Counted from the first letter of the stretch, positions 19,258 to 28,546 are shown. The stretch: 41,425 nt of DNA from Bacteroidetes bacterium CG2_30_32_10 (GCA_001872995.1 MNXO01000053.1:1-41425), one strand, 5' to 3'. A program made the numbers and translations. The notes: generated from the letters alone by a model not told the origin.

Positions 19258-20347
19258 ATGATTTTACCTGATAACATCAAAGAGCTAAAGAGCAGAACTG
19301 AAGCCCTGAGGAGGTTTCTTTGACATTGATAAAAAAAAAGCTGAAATAGCAGAAGAACAAAAATTAACCCAACAAGCAGATTTTTGGAACGACCCTAAAA
19401 AAGCGGAACAAATCCTGAAGAAAATCAATGAAAAAAAACGTTGGACCGATGCTTTTTCAAAGATTGAATCAAATAATGAGGATTTAATGATTTTGTATGA
19501 CTTCTTTCAAACGGGAGAAGGCATAGAAGATGATTTAGATAAACAATATAACCTAACCCTTAAGCATATTGAAGACCTTGAATTTAAAAATATGCTTAGT
19601 GGCGAGGAAGATAAATTATTCGCAATCCTCACTATTAACTCTGGTGCAGGAGGAACAGAGAGTTGTGATTGGGCTGAAATGTTACTTCGTATGTACACCA
19701 GATATGCAGAGCGAAATAATTATAAAATTAACATACTCGACCAACAAGAAGGTGATGTGGCAGGAATAAAATCGGCATCTATTGAAATTGAAGGTGAATA
19801 TGCTTATGGATATTTAAAAGGAGAAAGTGGGGTTCATCGTTTGGTTCGGCAATCGCCTTTCGATTCAGCCAACAAACGTCATACTTCTTTTGCATCAGTT
19901 TATGTATATCCTGTTATTGATGAAAATATTACCATTGATATAAACCCAGCCGACATTTCGTGGGATACCTTCCGCTCCAGTGGACCTGGCGGACAAAATG
20001 TAAACAAAGTAGAAACAGCAGTTAGAGTAAGGCATGCACCTTCGGGTATTGTTATTGAATGCCAAGAAACAAGGTCGCAAATGCAAAATAGAGAAAAAGC
20101 GATGCAAATGCTCAAATCACAACTATACGAAATTGAACTCCGTAAAAAGAAAGAAGCTATTGCAGAAATTGAAGGCACCAAAAAGAAAATTGAATGGGGC
20201 TCTCAAATTAGAAACTATGTAATGCATCCATACAAAATGGTTAAAGATGTGAGAACAGGAGTTGAAACATCAAATGTACAATTGGTAATGGATGGCGATA
20301 TTGATGAATTTATAAAAGCCTTTCTGATGGAATTTGGCAAAAAATAA
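19258..20347 (+). CDS. prfB: peptide chain release factor 2, expressed by programmed +1 frameshift
   Basis: The gene is split: 21 codons from ATG 19258 run into an in-frame TGA at 19321-19323, and the remainder is in the +1 frame from GAC at 19322, giving join(19258..19320, 19322..20347) and a 362-residue protein of normal RF2 length. The peptidyl-tRNA hydrolysis motif 'SGPGGQNVNK' (GGQ) lies in domain 3. RF2 ends translation at UGA and UAA. Because the stop it must skip is UGA, low RF2 favours the shift and raises RF2 synthesis. A simple gene caller would start the protein at ATG 19487 and lose the N-terminal domain. It lies 12 bases after the MORN gene. Confidence 0.96.
19309..19323 (+). 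promoter_or_regulatory. RF2 +1 recoding site
   Basis: The site reads AGGAGGTTTCTTTGA, followed by C. AGGAGG (19309-19314) is a full anti-Shine-Dalgarno complement, three bases separate it from the slippery CTT codon (19318-19320), then come the UGA stop and a C, the weak stop context. The spacing matches the Escherichia coli prfB site (AGGGGG-TAT-CTT-TGA-C). Confidence 0.95.
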
Positions 20348-20373
20348 TTACTACAAAATCTATTATAAAAACA

Positions 20374-20718
20374 ATGATCACAATTTACCATAATTCGCGT
20401 TGCAAAATTAGCCGTTTAGTTCTTGAAAAGCTCAAAAGTAGTGGAAAAGAATATACCATCATTGAGTATTTGAAAACAATCCCTTCTATAGAGGATATTA
20501 AGAAGCTATTACTAAAACTTAACGCCAAACCTATTGATATTATTAGGAAAAACGAAACAATTTTTAAAAAACAGTTTAAAGATAAGTCTTTTACTGACGA
20601 AGAATGGTTAATAATAATACACGAAAACCCCATTCTTATTGAAAGACCTATTCTAGAAAACAAATATAAAGCCATTATCTGCCGTCCACCTGAAAAATTT
20701 GTGGAATTGATAAAATGA
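20374..20718 (+). CDS. ArsC-family (arsenate reductase-like) thioredoxin-fold protein
   Basis: A 114-residue single-domain protein of ArsC/Spx-like length. The N-terminus 'ITIYHNSRCKISR' carries the redox cysteine C10 in the family HN-x-x-C-x-x-S-R loop, and 'IERPILENKYKAIICRPPE' near the end supplies the arginine and RP-turn seen in glutaredoxin-dependent arsenate reductases. The residues after the cysteine (K-I) differ from the common G-T. No arsR, arsB or acr3 gene is nearby, so a general redox or stress role is as likely as arsenate reduction. It follows prfB by 26 bases and precedes fumC by 80. Confidence 0.8.
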   Translation: MITIYHNSRCKISRLVLEKLKSSGKEYTIIEYLKTIPSIEDIKKLLLKLNAKPIDIIRKNETIFKKQFKDKSFTDEEWLIIIHENPILIERPILENKYKAIICRPPEKFVELIK

Positions 20719-20798
20719 ATTTCAAATATTACTCGCTGAACTTATGTTTTTTTAAACAAACTAATCATAAATTAAAATAAACCTAAAAAAGTAAACAC

Positions 20799-22181
20799 AT
20801 GAAAACAAGAATAGAAAAGGATACCATGGGAACCATAGAAGTTCCAGCCGACAAATACTGGGGAGCTCAAACCCAACGGTCAAAAGAAAACTTTAAAATC
20901 GGTGGACAACTGATGCCAACTGAGATTATTAATGCTTTTGCTATTTTAAAAAAAGCTGCCGCTTTTGTTAATTGCGATTTAGGCACATTAACTAAAGAAA
21001 AAGCTGATTTAATCGCGAAAGTTTGTGATGAAATTCTTGAAGGAAAACTTAACGATAACTTTCCTTTAGTTGTATGGCAAACTGGCTCTGGCACTCAAAG
21101 TAATATGAATTTGAATGAATTAATTGCCAACAGAGCCGAGATATTAAAAGGGGGAATACTGGGTGAAGGAAAAACCTTTATCCATCCCAATGATGATGTT
21201 AACAAAGCCCAATCTTCAAACGACACTTTTCCCACAGCAATGCACATTGCTGCTTACATAATAATTGTTGAAAATACACTTCCAGGAATCGAAAAACTCA
21301 GAACTACACTTTCTAAGAAAGCAGAAGAATTTGATAAAATAGTAAAAATAGGACGAACCCACTTAATGGATGCAACTCCACTTACATTAGGACAGGAATT
21401 TTCGGGATATGCCTCCCAATTATCACATGGAATTGATGCTATAAAAAATACGCTCCATCATTTATCAGAATTGGCATTAGGCGGAACCGCAGTTGGTACT
21501 GGAATAAACGCTCCAAAAGGATTTGCCGAAAAAGTTGCTACAAAAATAGCAGCACTAACAAATTACCCATTTATTACAGCACCCAATAAATTTGAATCAC
21601 TTTCTGCACACGATGCAATTGTTGAAACTTCAGGTGCTTTAAAAACTGTGGCAATAAGTATGATGCATATTGCAAACAATATTCGTTTGATGGCATCAGG
21701 TCCACGTTGTGGAATAGGCGAACTTATGCTTCCAGCAAACGAACCTGGCTCATCAATAATGCCAGGCAAAGTTAATCCTACTCAATGCGAAGCAATGACA
21801 ATGGTTGCTACACAAGTTATTGGCAATGATATGGCAATTTCTGTGGCTGGCATGCAAGGACATTTTCAACTCAATGTTTTCAAACCAGTGATGATATATA
21901 ATCTTCTGATGTCAGCCCGTTTAATTGGCGATGTTTGCGTGTCTTTCAACGATAATTGCGCAATTGGCATAGAACCTAACCATAAAGCTATTCAGCAAAA
22001 TCTCGAAAATTCGTTAATGCTTGTAACAGCTTTAAATACGCATATTGGGTATGATAATTCTGCAAAAATAGCTAAAAAAGCACTTAACGAAGGACTTACA
22101 CTTCGACAAGCAGCCATTGAATTGAAACTCGTAACAAATGAACAATTTACAGAATGGGTAAATCCACAAAAAATGATTTAA
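20799..22181 (+). CDS. fumC: fumarate hydratase, class II
   Basis: A 460-residue protein of the fumarase/aspartase superfamily with the signature loop 'GSSIMPGKVNPTQCEA' containing the catalytic serine. Other conserved blocks are 'TGSGTQSNMNLNE' and 'HPNDDVNKAQSSNDTFPTAMH' and 'GRTHLMDATPLTLGQEFSGY'. The latter sequences and 'GTGINAPKGFAEKVA' favour fumarase C over aspartase. It hydrates fumarate to malate in the TCA cycle and needs no iron-sulfur cluster. The 80-base gap upstream could hold its own promoter, although I see no exact -7 box there. Confidence 0.93.
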   Translation: MKTRIEKDTMGTIEVPADKYWGAQTQRSKENFKIGGQLMPTEIINAFAILKKAAAFVNCDLGTLTKEKADLIAKVCDEILEGKLNDNFPLVVWQTGSGTQSNMNLNELIANRAEILKGGILGEGKTFIHPNDDVNKAQSSNDTFPTAMHIAAYIIIVENTLPGIEKLRTTLSKKAEEFDKIVKIGRTHLMDATPLTLGQEFSGYASQLSHGIDAIKNTLHHLSELALGGTAVGTGINAPKGFAEKVATKIAALTNYPFITAPNKFESLSAHDAIVETSGALKTVAISMMHIANNIRLMASGPRCGIGELMLPANEPGSSIMPGKVNPTQCEAMTMVATQVIGNDMAISVAGMQGHFQLNVFKPVMIYNLLMSARLIGDVCVSFNDNCAIGIEPNHKAIQQNLENSLMLVTALNTHIGYDNSAKIAKKALNEGLTLRQAAIELKLVTNEQFTEWVNPQKMI

Positions 22182-22300
22182 TTTCTTGGTTTTGTAAATT
22201 AATATGGTTTTTGTAAATATAAATAATTAAAAATAGCTTTATTTATAGCGGTTTCTTCCACAACAATAAAAATAAATTTTATTATTGTTTTATTTTATTG

Positions 22301-22308
22301 TACTTTTG
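22301..22308 (+). promoter_or_regulatory. candidate -7 promoter box and long leader of the RRM gene
   Basis: TACTTTTG is an exact TAnnTTTG match within the 267-base gap 22182-22448. A start near 22315 would give the RRM mRNA an untranslated leader of about 130 bases, long for this genome's gaps. Upstream of the box, 22262-22269 and 22282-22289 form a weak 8-bp A/T hairpin (AACAATAA/TTATTGTT) that might end fumC transcripts, with low certainty. Confidence 0.4.
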
Positions 22309-22448
22309 CACTTTATTTTTGAGCATTAAGTATTCTGAATTTTTGAATCACATAGTTTTTTACCTTCCCTAATCTGGCAATTAATCTATATTCTTTCTTT
22401 CCCGTTTAAAACTCAAGTGTTTTTATTCATTTAATTTTTATATCCCGT

Positions 22449-22751
22449 ATGAACATTTTTATTTCAAATTTGAGTTTTAGAGTCAATGATGAAGACTTAA
22501 AACAGTTATTTGTAGAGTATGGCACCGTTACATCTGCCAAAGTTATTAACGATAAATATTCAGGAAAATCAAGAGGTTTTGGTTTTGTTGAAATGAGCGA
22601 TGATAACGACTCTAAAAAAGCGATTGAAGAATTAAACCAAGCAGAATTTGATGGCAAAGTTATTTCTGTATCCATTGCAAAACCTAAAACTGAAACCAGA
22701 CCTGGTGGCAATAGAAACTTTGGCGAAAAACCTAGTTTTAAAAGATATTAA
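22449..22751 (+). CDS. small RRM-domain RNA-binding protein
   Basis: A 100-residue protein consisting of one RNA recognition motif (about 1-78) and a short basic, Gly/Arg/Asn-containing tail. RNP2 is 'IFISNL' (3-8) and RNP1 is 'SRGFGFVEM', with the usual aromatic residues that stack on RNA bases. Single-RRM proteins of this kind are known in cyanobacteria and Bacteroidota; in cyanobacteria several are cold-induced. The targets here are unknown. The gene stands alone between a candidate promoter with a long leader and a strong terminator, so it is a compact, independently regulated unit. Confidence 0.93.
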   Translation: MNIFISNLSFRVNDEDLKQLFVEYGTVTSAKVINDKYSGKSRGFGFVEMSDDNDSKKAIEELNQAEFDGKVISVSIAKPKTETRPGGNRNFGEKPSFKRY

Positions 22752-22774
22752 AATTTTAATATCCCTAACTTATT

Positions 22775-22804
22775 AAGTCCGTTGAATTCAACGGACTTTT
22801 TTTT
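22775..22804 (+). terminator. Rho-independent terminator of the RRM gene
   Basis: A perfect 24-base palindrome (22775-22798, centre GAATTC) starts 23 bases after the RRM stop; it folds as a stem of about 10 bp with a 4-base loop and runs into eight T (22797-22804). Confidence 0.9.
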
Positions 22805-22878
22805 ATAAAAGTTTTTTCAAACATTTTTGTTTTGAATTCTTAATTAATTACTATTTTTACTTTCTAAAAAAAAATGCT

Positions 22879-23823
22879 ATGGAAAACGATGCTCAATTTC
22901 ATTCCTATTATATCAACCAACTTGAGCCACAATTAGATGCTTTGGAAGTTGAACGAAAAAAAGTAAAAAACAAAATATTAATCATGCTCCTTATTGGAAC
23001 AGTTGGTTATGCCATTCTTATAACTATACTTTCTCAACTTATTTTTATGGTAGCTCCAGTAGCTGTTATTATTGCTATTGTGGATATTATTACTTGTGGC
23101 ATTTTATATTATGTTTTTGTTAAGAAATACAAAAAAACATTTAAAGTTGATATTGTGAAGTTATTGCTTGCCTTCTTTAAACAAGATTTGGAATATTTTC
23201 CTCAACAAAAGATTCCACAAAATGAATATTCGCAAAGCCAACTATTTCTTAAAACCGTATCAAGATATAATGGAGAAGATATGGTAACAGGAATTGTTAA
23301 TAATATTCCTTTTTCCTTTTCCGAGTTACACACACAATACAGAAGCAGTGATGGCAAAAAAACAAGCTATCCCACCATATTTAAAGGAATATTTGTGGTT
23401 GCTCAACTCAAAAAACAATATGCAAATACTGTTATTTTACCCGATACTGCCGAAAAACTATTAGGCGGTAAAATTGGGCATTTTTTCCAATCGATGAGTT
23501 TCAATCGAGGAAAACTAATAAAAACAGATTTTCCAGATTTTGAAAAAGAATTTGTTGTTTATGGCGAAAACCCTGATGAAAGTTTAAATTTGCTTTCTAT
23601 GGACTTAGTGCAAAGAATTATGCAGTTTAAATTTAAATGCAATTCAAAGATTTATGTGTCTTTTAACTCTAATAAACTATTTGTAGCAATATCCAGCAAA
23701 AAAGATATGTTTGAAGCACGTGTGTTTAAACCAATTAAAGATTATAATTTTATCAAAACCCAAATAGATTACTTCGATTGGATACTTGGTATTGTTGAAG
23801 ATTTTAATTTAAAAAGATTTTAG
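22879..23823 (+). CDS. DUF3137-type membrane protein
   Basis: A 314-residue protein. A short acidic N-terminus and coiled helix ('LEPQLDALEVERKKVKNK') precede two adjacent transmembrane helices (about 33-55 and 58-80), after which comes a long cytoplasmic part of about 230 residues with the pattern 'YNGEDMVTGIVNNIPFSFSELHTQ', 'TIFKGIFVVAQLKK' and 'NSNKLFVAISSKKDMFEA'. This agrees with the DUF3137 (galanin-like annotation) family, whose function is not known. A near-consensus promoter lies upstream: TTTG at 22831-22834, 17 bases, then TATTTTTA at 22852-22859. The acyltransferase gene begins 33 bases downstream. Confidence 0.75.
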   Translation: MENDAQFHSYYINQLEPQLDALEVERKKVKNKILIMLLIGTVGYAILITILSQLIFMVAPVAVIIAIVDIITCGILYYVFVKKYKKTFKVDIVKLLLAFFKQDLEYFPQQKIPQNEYSQSQLFLKTVSRYNGEDMVTGIVNNIPFSFSELHTQYRSSDGKKTSYPTIFKGIFVVAQLKKQYANTVILPDTAEKLLGGKIGHFFQSMSFNRGKLIKTDFPDFEKEFVVYGENPDESLNLLSMDLVQRIMQFKFKCNSKIYVSFNSNKLFVAISSKKDMFEARVFKPIKDYNFIKTQIDYFDWILGIVEDFNLKRF

Positions 23824-23856
23824 TTAATTCAAATAAAAAATAAATAAATATTTTCA

Positions 23857-24411
23857 ATGAAGGGTGTGCTTTCGAAGTGGGTGTTGCGAGTTTTAGGTTG
23901 GAAAATCAAAGGAAGTTTACCACCAGATATTAAAAAATGTATCTTAGTAGCAGCTCCACATACAAGTTATTGGGACTTTCTGATAGCACGACTTACATTT
24001 TATTATATGCACGTAAATGTTCGCTTTCTAATTAAAAAAGAGTTGTTTAAATTCCCTTTTAAAAGATATATCAAATGGATAGGCTGCATACCCGTTGATA
24101 AAAGCAATTCTAAAAAAGCTATTTTTTCGGCGGTAGCGGCAATCCATAAATACGATACCATTCATTTGGTCATTACGCCCGAAGGTACACGAAAATATAC
24201 CAATCGCTGGAAAAAAGGTTTTTATTTTATTGCGGTGCATGCCAATATCCCAATGGTTTTAACCTATGTAGATTATGCCAAAAAAGAAGGAGGTTTTGGT
24301 CCTTTAATTTATCCTTCTGGCAATTTTGATAAAGACTTTGCACAAATAGAGCAATTTTATAGCACCATCACTGCAAAATATCCTGAAAACTTCAACCTTA
24401 GCCCTAAATAA
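23857..24411 (+). CDS. PlsC-like 1-acylglycerol-3-phosphate acyltransferase
   Basis: A 184-residue member of the glycerolipid acyltransferase family. The catalytic H-x4-D motif is H35-TSYW-D40 and the phosphate-binding motif is 'PEGTRK' (108-113), followed by 'WKKGFYFIAVHANIP'. It should transfer an acyl chain to a lysophosphatidic-acid-type or other lipid acceptor at the inner membrane. It is shorter than standard PlsC and lacks an N-terminal transmembrane anchor, matching the short Bacteroidota forms usually labelled acyltransferase. Probably co-transcribed with the DUF3137 gene upstream. Confidence 0.88.
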   Translation: MKGVLSKWVLRVLGWKIKGSLPPDIKKCILVAAPHTSYWDFLIARLTFYYMHVNVRFLIKKELFKFPFKRYIKWIGCIPVDKSNSKKAIFSAVAAIHKYDTIHLVITPEGTRKYTNRWKKGFYFIAVHANIPMVLTYVDYAKKEGGFGPLIYPSGNFDKDFAQIEQFYSTITAKYPENFNLSPK

Positions 24412-24510
24412 ACAGAATGATTTTTTAAATAAAACTTAACAAAAGCTTAATAAATTATTAAAAAATTAATTATTACATTGCACTCCAAATTTGTTTAACT
24501 AAAAATTTTT

Positions 24511-27063
24511 ATGATGAAAAAAACATTACTCTTATTTGCTATTTGCCTATTAACGTTGGCATCTATCAATGCTCAAACATTAATAAAAGGCAAAATAATT
24601 GATGCCAAAAACAATGAAGAATTAATTGGTGCAATTATTATGGTAGAAGGAACAGGTACAGGTACTACTTCTACGCTTGATGGCAGCTTCTCTTTTAAAG
24701 TAAAACCAGGCGATCTCAAAATTGAAATCAGCTTTATGGGTTATGTCAAACAATTCATAGATGTTAAAATTGCAAATGGCGAAACCAAAGATATTGGCAC
24801 AATAGCACTTGAAACAGATGCTATTGGCTTAGAAGAAATTAAAATAGTCGCATCTTTTGCAATAGATAGAGTAACACCAATTTCAGTTTCCACAATTAGC
24901 CCTACTTTAATACAAGAAAAACTTGGTAGCAAAGAATTTCCCGAAATATTAAAATCAACACCCAGTGTTTATGCAACTAAAACAGGCGGTGGTTATGGCG
25001 ATGGTCGAATAAACCTACGTGGTTTCTCTTCTAATAATATTGGCGTGCTAATTAATGGCGTTCCTGTTAATGATATGGAAAGTGGTGCCGTTTATTGGTC
25101 AAATTGGGCAGGACTTTCTGATGTAACCAGAACAATGCAAGTGCAACGTGGCTTAGGAGCATCTAAATTGGCATTGTCATCTGTTGGTGGTACCATTAAC
25201 ATTATCACTAAATCAATTGATGCTAAAAAAGGAGGTTCTATTTATTATGGCATAGGTAATGATAATTATCAAAAAACTGCCTTTACTTTATCAACTGGTT
25301 TAATGGAAAATGGCTGGGCTATCACTGCAAATGGTTCTCATACTACTGGTGATGGCTATATTAAAGGTGCAAATTTTGAAGGTTGGTCTTATTTTCTGAA
25401 TGTTGCAAAAAAAATAAACGAAAAACATCAATTATCATATACTGTTTTTGGTGCTCCACAATGGCATAACCAACGTTATTACAAACACTCGATTCAAGAT
25501 TATCGCGATAACCCAGATGGTACTAAGCTTAATACAGATTATGGATACTTGAACGGAAAAATATATTCTATTCAACACAATCAATACCATAAACCACAAA
25601 TGTCCGTAAATCATACATGGTTAATAAATACTAATACCCATTTATCTACTGCTGTGTATGCTTCATTTGGTCGTGGTGGTGGAAGACGAATAAGAGGAAC
25701 CAGTGCTAATTGGATACAATTCCAAAGCAATGGCAAACCTTACGATATGACTCTTATTACTCCTGATAATCATCTAAATTTGGAAGCTGTTTTAGATTCT
25801 AACAAAGCATCGCAAGTGGGTTCTAAAGCTGTTATGCAAATGGATATGAATTCGCACGATTGGTATGGTATTTTATCAAACTTAAATAAACAAATGGGCA
25901 ATTTCAATATTACTGCAGGAGTTGATGGTAGATTTTACAAAGGTTATCATTATACTGAAATAACCGATTTACTTGGCGGCGATTATTATATTGACCCAAC
26001 TGCCAATGTAAACAGAACGATAGGAAGTCCATTGCAAGTTGGCGATAAAGTGAATAGAGATTATATTGGCAAAGTAATTTGGGGCGGGTTGTTTGGTCAA
26101 GCTGAATATGTTGTTGATAAATACTCTGCATTCCTTTCGCTTGCTGTTTCTAATACTACTTATCAACGATTTGACTATTTCCAATATACACCAGAACAAG
26201 GACAAGCAAGTGCAAAGAAAAGCTTTTTAGGATATAGTTTTAAAGGTGGTACCAATTATAACCTCAATAAGAAACATAATGTTTTTATTAATGCAGGTTA
26301 TTTTCTTAGAGCTCCTTATTTTTCTTTCGTTTTTAAAAATTATACTAATAATCTTAATGAAGGCGTTAAACCTGAAAGAGTACTTTCTTATGAAGGTGGT
26401 TATGGCTTCCGTTCCAAATTTATGTCTGCAAATTTAACTTTGTACCAAACTTCTTGGTTAGATAAAGCTTTAACAAGAACTAATGGCAACGATTTAATAA
26501 ATATTACTGGTTTAAATGCTATTCACAAAGGCATAGAGCTTTCTGTTTCTTCAAATCCAATAAAAAAAGTGGATGTTATTTTAATGACTTCTATTGGAAG
26601 TTGGAAATGGGACAAAGATGTAGAAGCCGAAATATATGATGCAAACAACAATTATGTACGCACCGATTCTGTTTTTGCTAAAGGAATTCATGTTGGTGAT
26701 GCTGCCCAAACAACCGCCTCACTTACTATTAATTACGAAGTATTCCCTAAAGTTAGACTTGGCGTAGATTATAATTATGCAGCAAATTTATATGCCTATT
26801 TTGATATTGCCAGCCGAAGTAATTCTTCTGATAAAGGAGACGACGCTTGGAAACTCCCAGCATATAGCTTATTCGATTTAAATGTAAAATATCTTTTTAA
26901 TCTTGGTAAATTAGATGCTACACTCATCGGAAATGTGGACAATATTTTTGATGTTGAATACTTGGCTGATGCTACTGACGGAGCTAATCACGATGCCATT
27001 ACTTCTACTGTGTTTTATGGCTTTGGTAGAACTGCAACACTTTCACTGAAAATTAATTTCTAA
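24511..27063 (+). CDS. TonB-dependent outer membrane receptor with carboxypeptidase-like N-terminal domain
   Basis: An 850-residue outer membrane protein; ATG 24511 and 24514 are both possible starts. Signal peptide about 1-22 ('SINAQ'), a carboxypeptidase-D-regulatory-like domain (about 24-105; 'LIKGKIIDAKNNEELIGA', 'TSTLDGSFSFKVKPGDLKI'), plug domain (about 125-235; 'NLRGFSSNNIGVLINGVPVN', 'QRGLGASKLALSSVGGTINI') and a 22-strand-type barrel ending with phenylalanine ('TLSLKINF'). It takes up a bound nutrient with energy from TonB. Substrate is unknown. It is followed 24 bases later by a lipoprotein gene occupying the place of a SusD-type partner, though that protein does not resemble SusD. 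Confidence 0.92.
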   Translation: MMKKTLLLFAICLLTLASINAQTLIKGKIIDAKNNEELIGAIIMVEGTGTGTTSTLDGSFSFKVKPGDLKIEISFMGYVKQFIDVKIANGETKDIGTIALETDAIGLEEIKIVASFAIDRVTPISVSTISPTLIQEKLGSKEFPEILKSTPSVYATKTGGGYGDGRINLRGFSSNNIGVLINGVPVNDMESGAVYWSNWAGLSDVTRTMQVQRGLGASKLALSSVGGTINIITKSIDAKKGGSIYYGIGNDNYQKTAFTLSTGLMENGWAITANGSHTTGDGYIKGANFEGWSYFLNVAKKINEKHQLSYTVFGAPQWHNQRYYKHSIQDYRDNPDGTKLNTDYGYLNGKIYSIQHNQYHKPQMSVNHTWLINTNTHLSTAVYASFGRGGGRRIRGTSANWIQFQSNGKPYDMTLITPDNHLNLEAVLDSNKASQVGSKAVMQMDMNSHDWYGILSNLNKQMGNFNITAGVDGRFYKGYHYTEITDLLGGDYYIDPTANVNRTIGSPLQVGDKVNRDYIGKVIWGGLFGQAEYVVDKYSAFLSLAVSNTTYQRFDYFQYTPEQGQASAKKSFLGYSFKGGTNYNLNKKHNVFINAGYFLRAPYFSFVFKNYTNNLNEGVKPERVLSYEGGYGFRSKFMSANLTLYQTSWLDKALTRTNGNDLINITGLNAIHKGIELSVSSNPIKKVDVILMTSIGSWKWDKDVEAEIYDANNNYVRTDSVFAKGIHVGDAAQTTASLTINYEVFPKVRLGVDYNYAANLYAYFDIASRSNSSDKGDDAWKLPAYSLFDLNVKYLFNLGKLDATLIGNVDNIFDVEYLADATDGANHDAITSTVFYGFGRTATLSLKINF

Positions 27064-27087
27064 ATTTTAATTAAAACTTATATACAC

Positions 27088-28470
27088 ATGAAAAAACTTT
27101 ATTTAATAACATTATTCGCATCTTTGCTTATAACAGCTTGCGATCCAAATAAAGACATCTATAATGATCTTGATAAACTTAAGAATCCTTATAGCGATAT
27201 TCTTACTTATACGATGATTTCTGCCGACTATTCAACATTTAGCTCTTTGGCATTGAAAACTGCAACTTCAAAATGGGACTCTACCCTTGCTAAAGAAATA
27301 AAGACATACACCAGCTTTGGTCCTTATAGAAACATTGCAAATTATGGAACTGCTGCAAATTCTTTTCTTACTACCAAATTTGTTGCTCTTAAAAAAGGCT
27401 CCGTTGTTTATATTAAAAGCGATTTTAGCACTTCTTACAGTTTAAAAACACCTGATGCAAATGCTGCTTTACCTATCGCAGCTGGTGTAGAATTATACAC
27501 CTTAATCGCTGGAGATTACACCGCTGCTGGCTTAGATTCTGGTTTTGTTGGTGCTAACCAAATGGTAAAACTTACCGATTACCTGAAAAGTACAATATGC
27601 CCCAATGCTGTAAAAGACCAATTTTTAGTGGTCAATTACAAAAAATCTTTAACTACCTCTGTGGATGGTTATTTTATTTTCAATGGGACTGCTTGGAGCC
27701 TCGATGCTGCTAAAAGCTATGTGCTGGTGATGGCTGATTACGATGCAATGGGAGCCCCTGGCACTAATGATAACTTTTCAAGTTCTATTGTACCGCAAAA
27801 TTATTTGCCCGCTTTTTTAAAAATTAAATATCCTTATGCTCAGACAAATGACGTAAAAGTATTGATTTATAAGTATTATTCAAGTGGAGTGCAAACACAC
27901 ATAGCAACCTATACCTACGATGGTTCCTTATGGAAAGAAAGAACATCAAAGTTAGACCAATATATCAATAATGGCGAAGCTTGGTTCTACGACCCTACTA
28001 TTAAGTTTACGATGATTGCTGCCGATTACCAGATTATTTGCGATTTTGTGAAAAATGACCCCGAAAAAAGCACTTATTTCAATAAAAAATACAAAAATGA
28101 AGAGTATTGGTTTGGTGCCAATGCATATCGTGTTAATTTTGACTTTAAAGTCGTTAATAGAACAGGAATTTACACAATAGACGCTACCGTTTATCAGAAA
28201 GACTCTCTGGGAACATTTACAGGAAAAACCATTGCAGAAAATACAATTACTTTCAATACCCGATTAAAAGAAGGATTAATTGTATTATTAGAAGCCAAAT
28301 ATCCCACTTTACAACCTTTAACATCCACTGGTTTGCAAGCCTATATTGAAGTGAAATACAATATTTACACTGGTTTCAATCCAACTCCTCAATATACTGC
28401 TAAATTTAAAGTTACTGGTGTAGGTAAATTTGAAAATGAAACCTATACCAATGTTGATTGTATTCCATAG
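27088..28470 (+). CDS. repeat-containing lipoprotein, partner of the TonB-dependent receptor
   Basis: A 460-residue lipoprotein with a short signal peptide and lipobox 'LITAC' (C18). I do not recognise a named family with certainty. Internally it contains a repeated module of about 70 residues whose start is marked by a '(F/Y)(T/V)(L/M)xxx DY' motif with DY at 47-48, 143-144, 217-218 and 313-314, and which ends with a 'Y-(F/Y)-(N/D)-G-x-x-W' motif ('YFIFNGTAW', 'YTYDGSLW'). The last 120 residues look like a separate beta-rich domain. Its place directly after the receptor gene and its likely surface or periplasmic lipid anchoring suggest it helps bind or deliver the same ligand; that is inference. 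Confidence 0.8.
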   Translation: MKKLYLITLFASLLITACDPNKDIYNDLDKLKNPYSDILTYTMISADYSTFSSLALKTATSKWDSTLAKEIKTYTSFGPYRNIANYGTAANSFLTTKFVALKKGSVVYIKSDFSTSYSLKTPDANAALPIAAGVELYTLIAGDYTAAGLDSGFVGANQMVKLTDYLKSTICPNAVKDQFLVVNYKKSLTTSVDGYFIFNGTAWSLDAAKSYVLVMADYDAMGAPGTNDNFSSSIVPQNYLPAFLKIKYPYAQTNDVKVLIYKYYSSGVQTHIATYTYDGSLWKERTSKLDQYINNGEAWFYDPTIKFTMIAADYQIICDFVKNDPEKSTYFNKKYKNEEYWFGANAYRVNFDFKVVNRTGIYTIDATVYQKDSLGTFTGKTIAENTITFNTRLKEGLIVLLEAKYPTLQPLTSTGLQAYIEVKYNIYTGFNPTPQYTAKFKVTGVGKFENETYTNVDCIP

Positions 28471-28498
28471 AACAAAATACTTTTAACATAAAAAAATT

Positions 28499-28546
28499 AA
28501 AAAGTCATAAATGATGGTTACGAACTACCATTATTTATGACTTTTT
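28499..28546 (+). terminator. long hairpin terminator after the receptor-lipoprotein pair
   Basis: A 20-bp stem (28499-28518 with 28527-28546, one G-T pair) closes an 8-base loop and ends in five T, 28 bases after the lipoprotein stop. The base of the stem is A/T and gives a T run on either strand. The right arm ends 12 bases before the -7 box of the next gene. Confidence 0.82.

Noticed and set aside
19487..20347. A shorter prfB starting at ATG 19487
   Set aside because: Sequence upstream in the same frame back to the TGA at 19321 encodes the RF2 N-terminal domain, and the frameshift site accounts for the true start at 19258.
20374..20718. Arsenic resistance operon
   Set aside because: Only the ArsC-like gene is present; neighbours are prfB and fumC.
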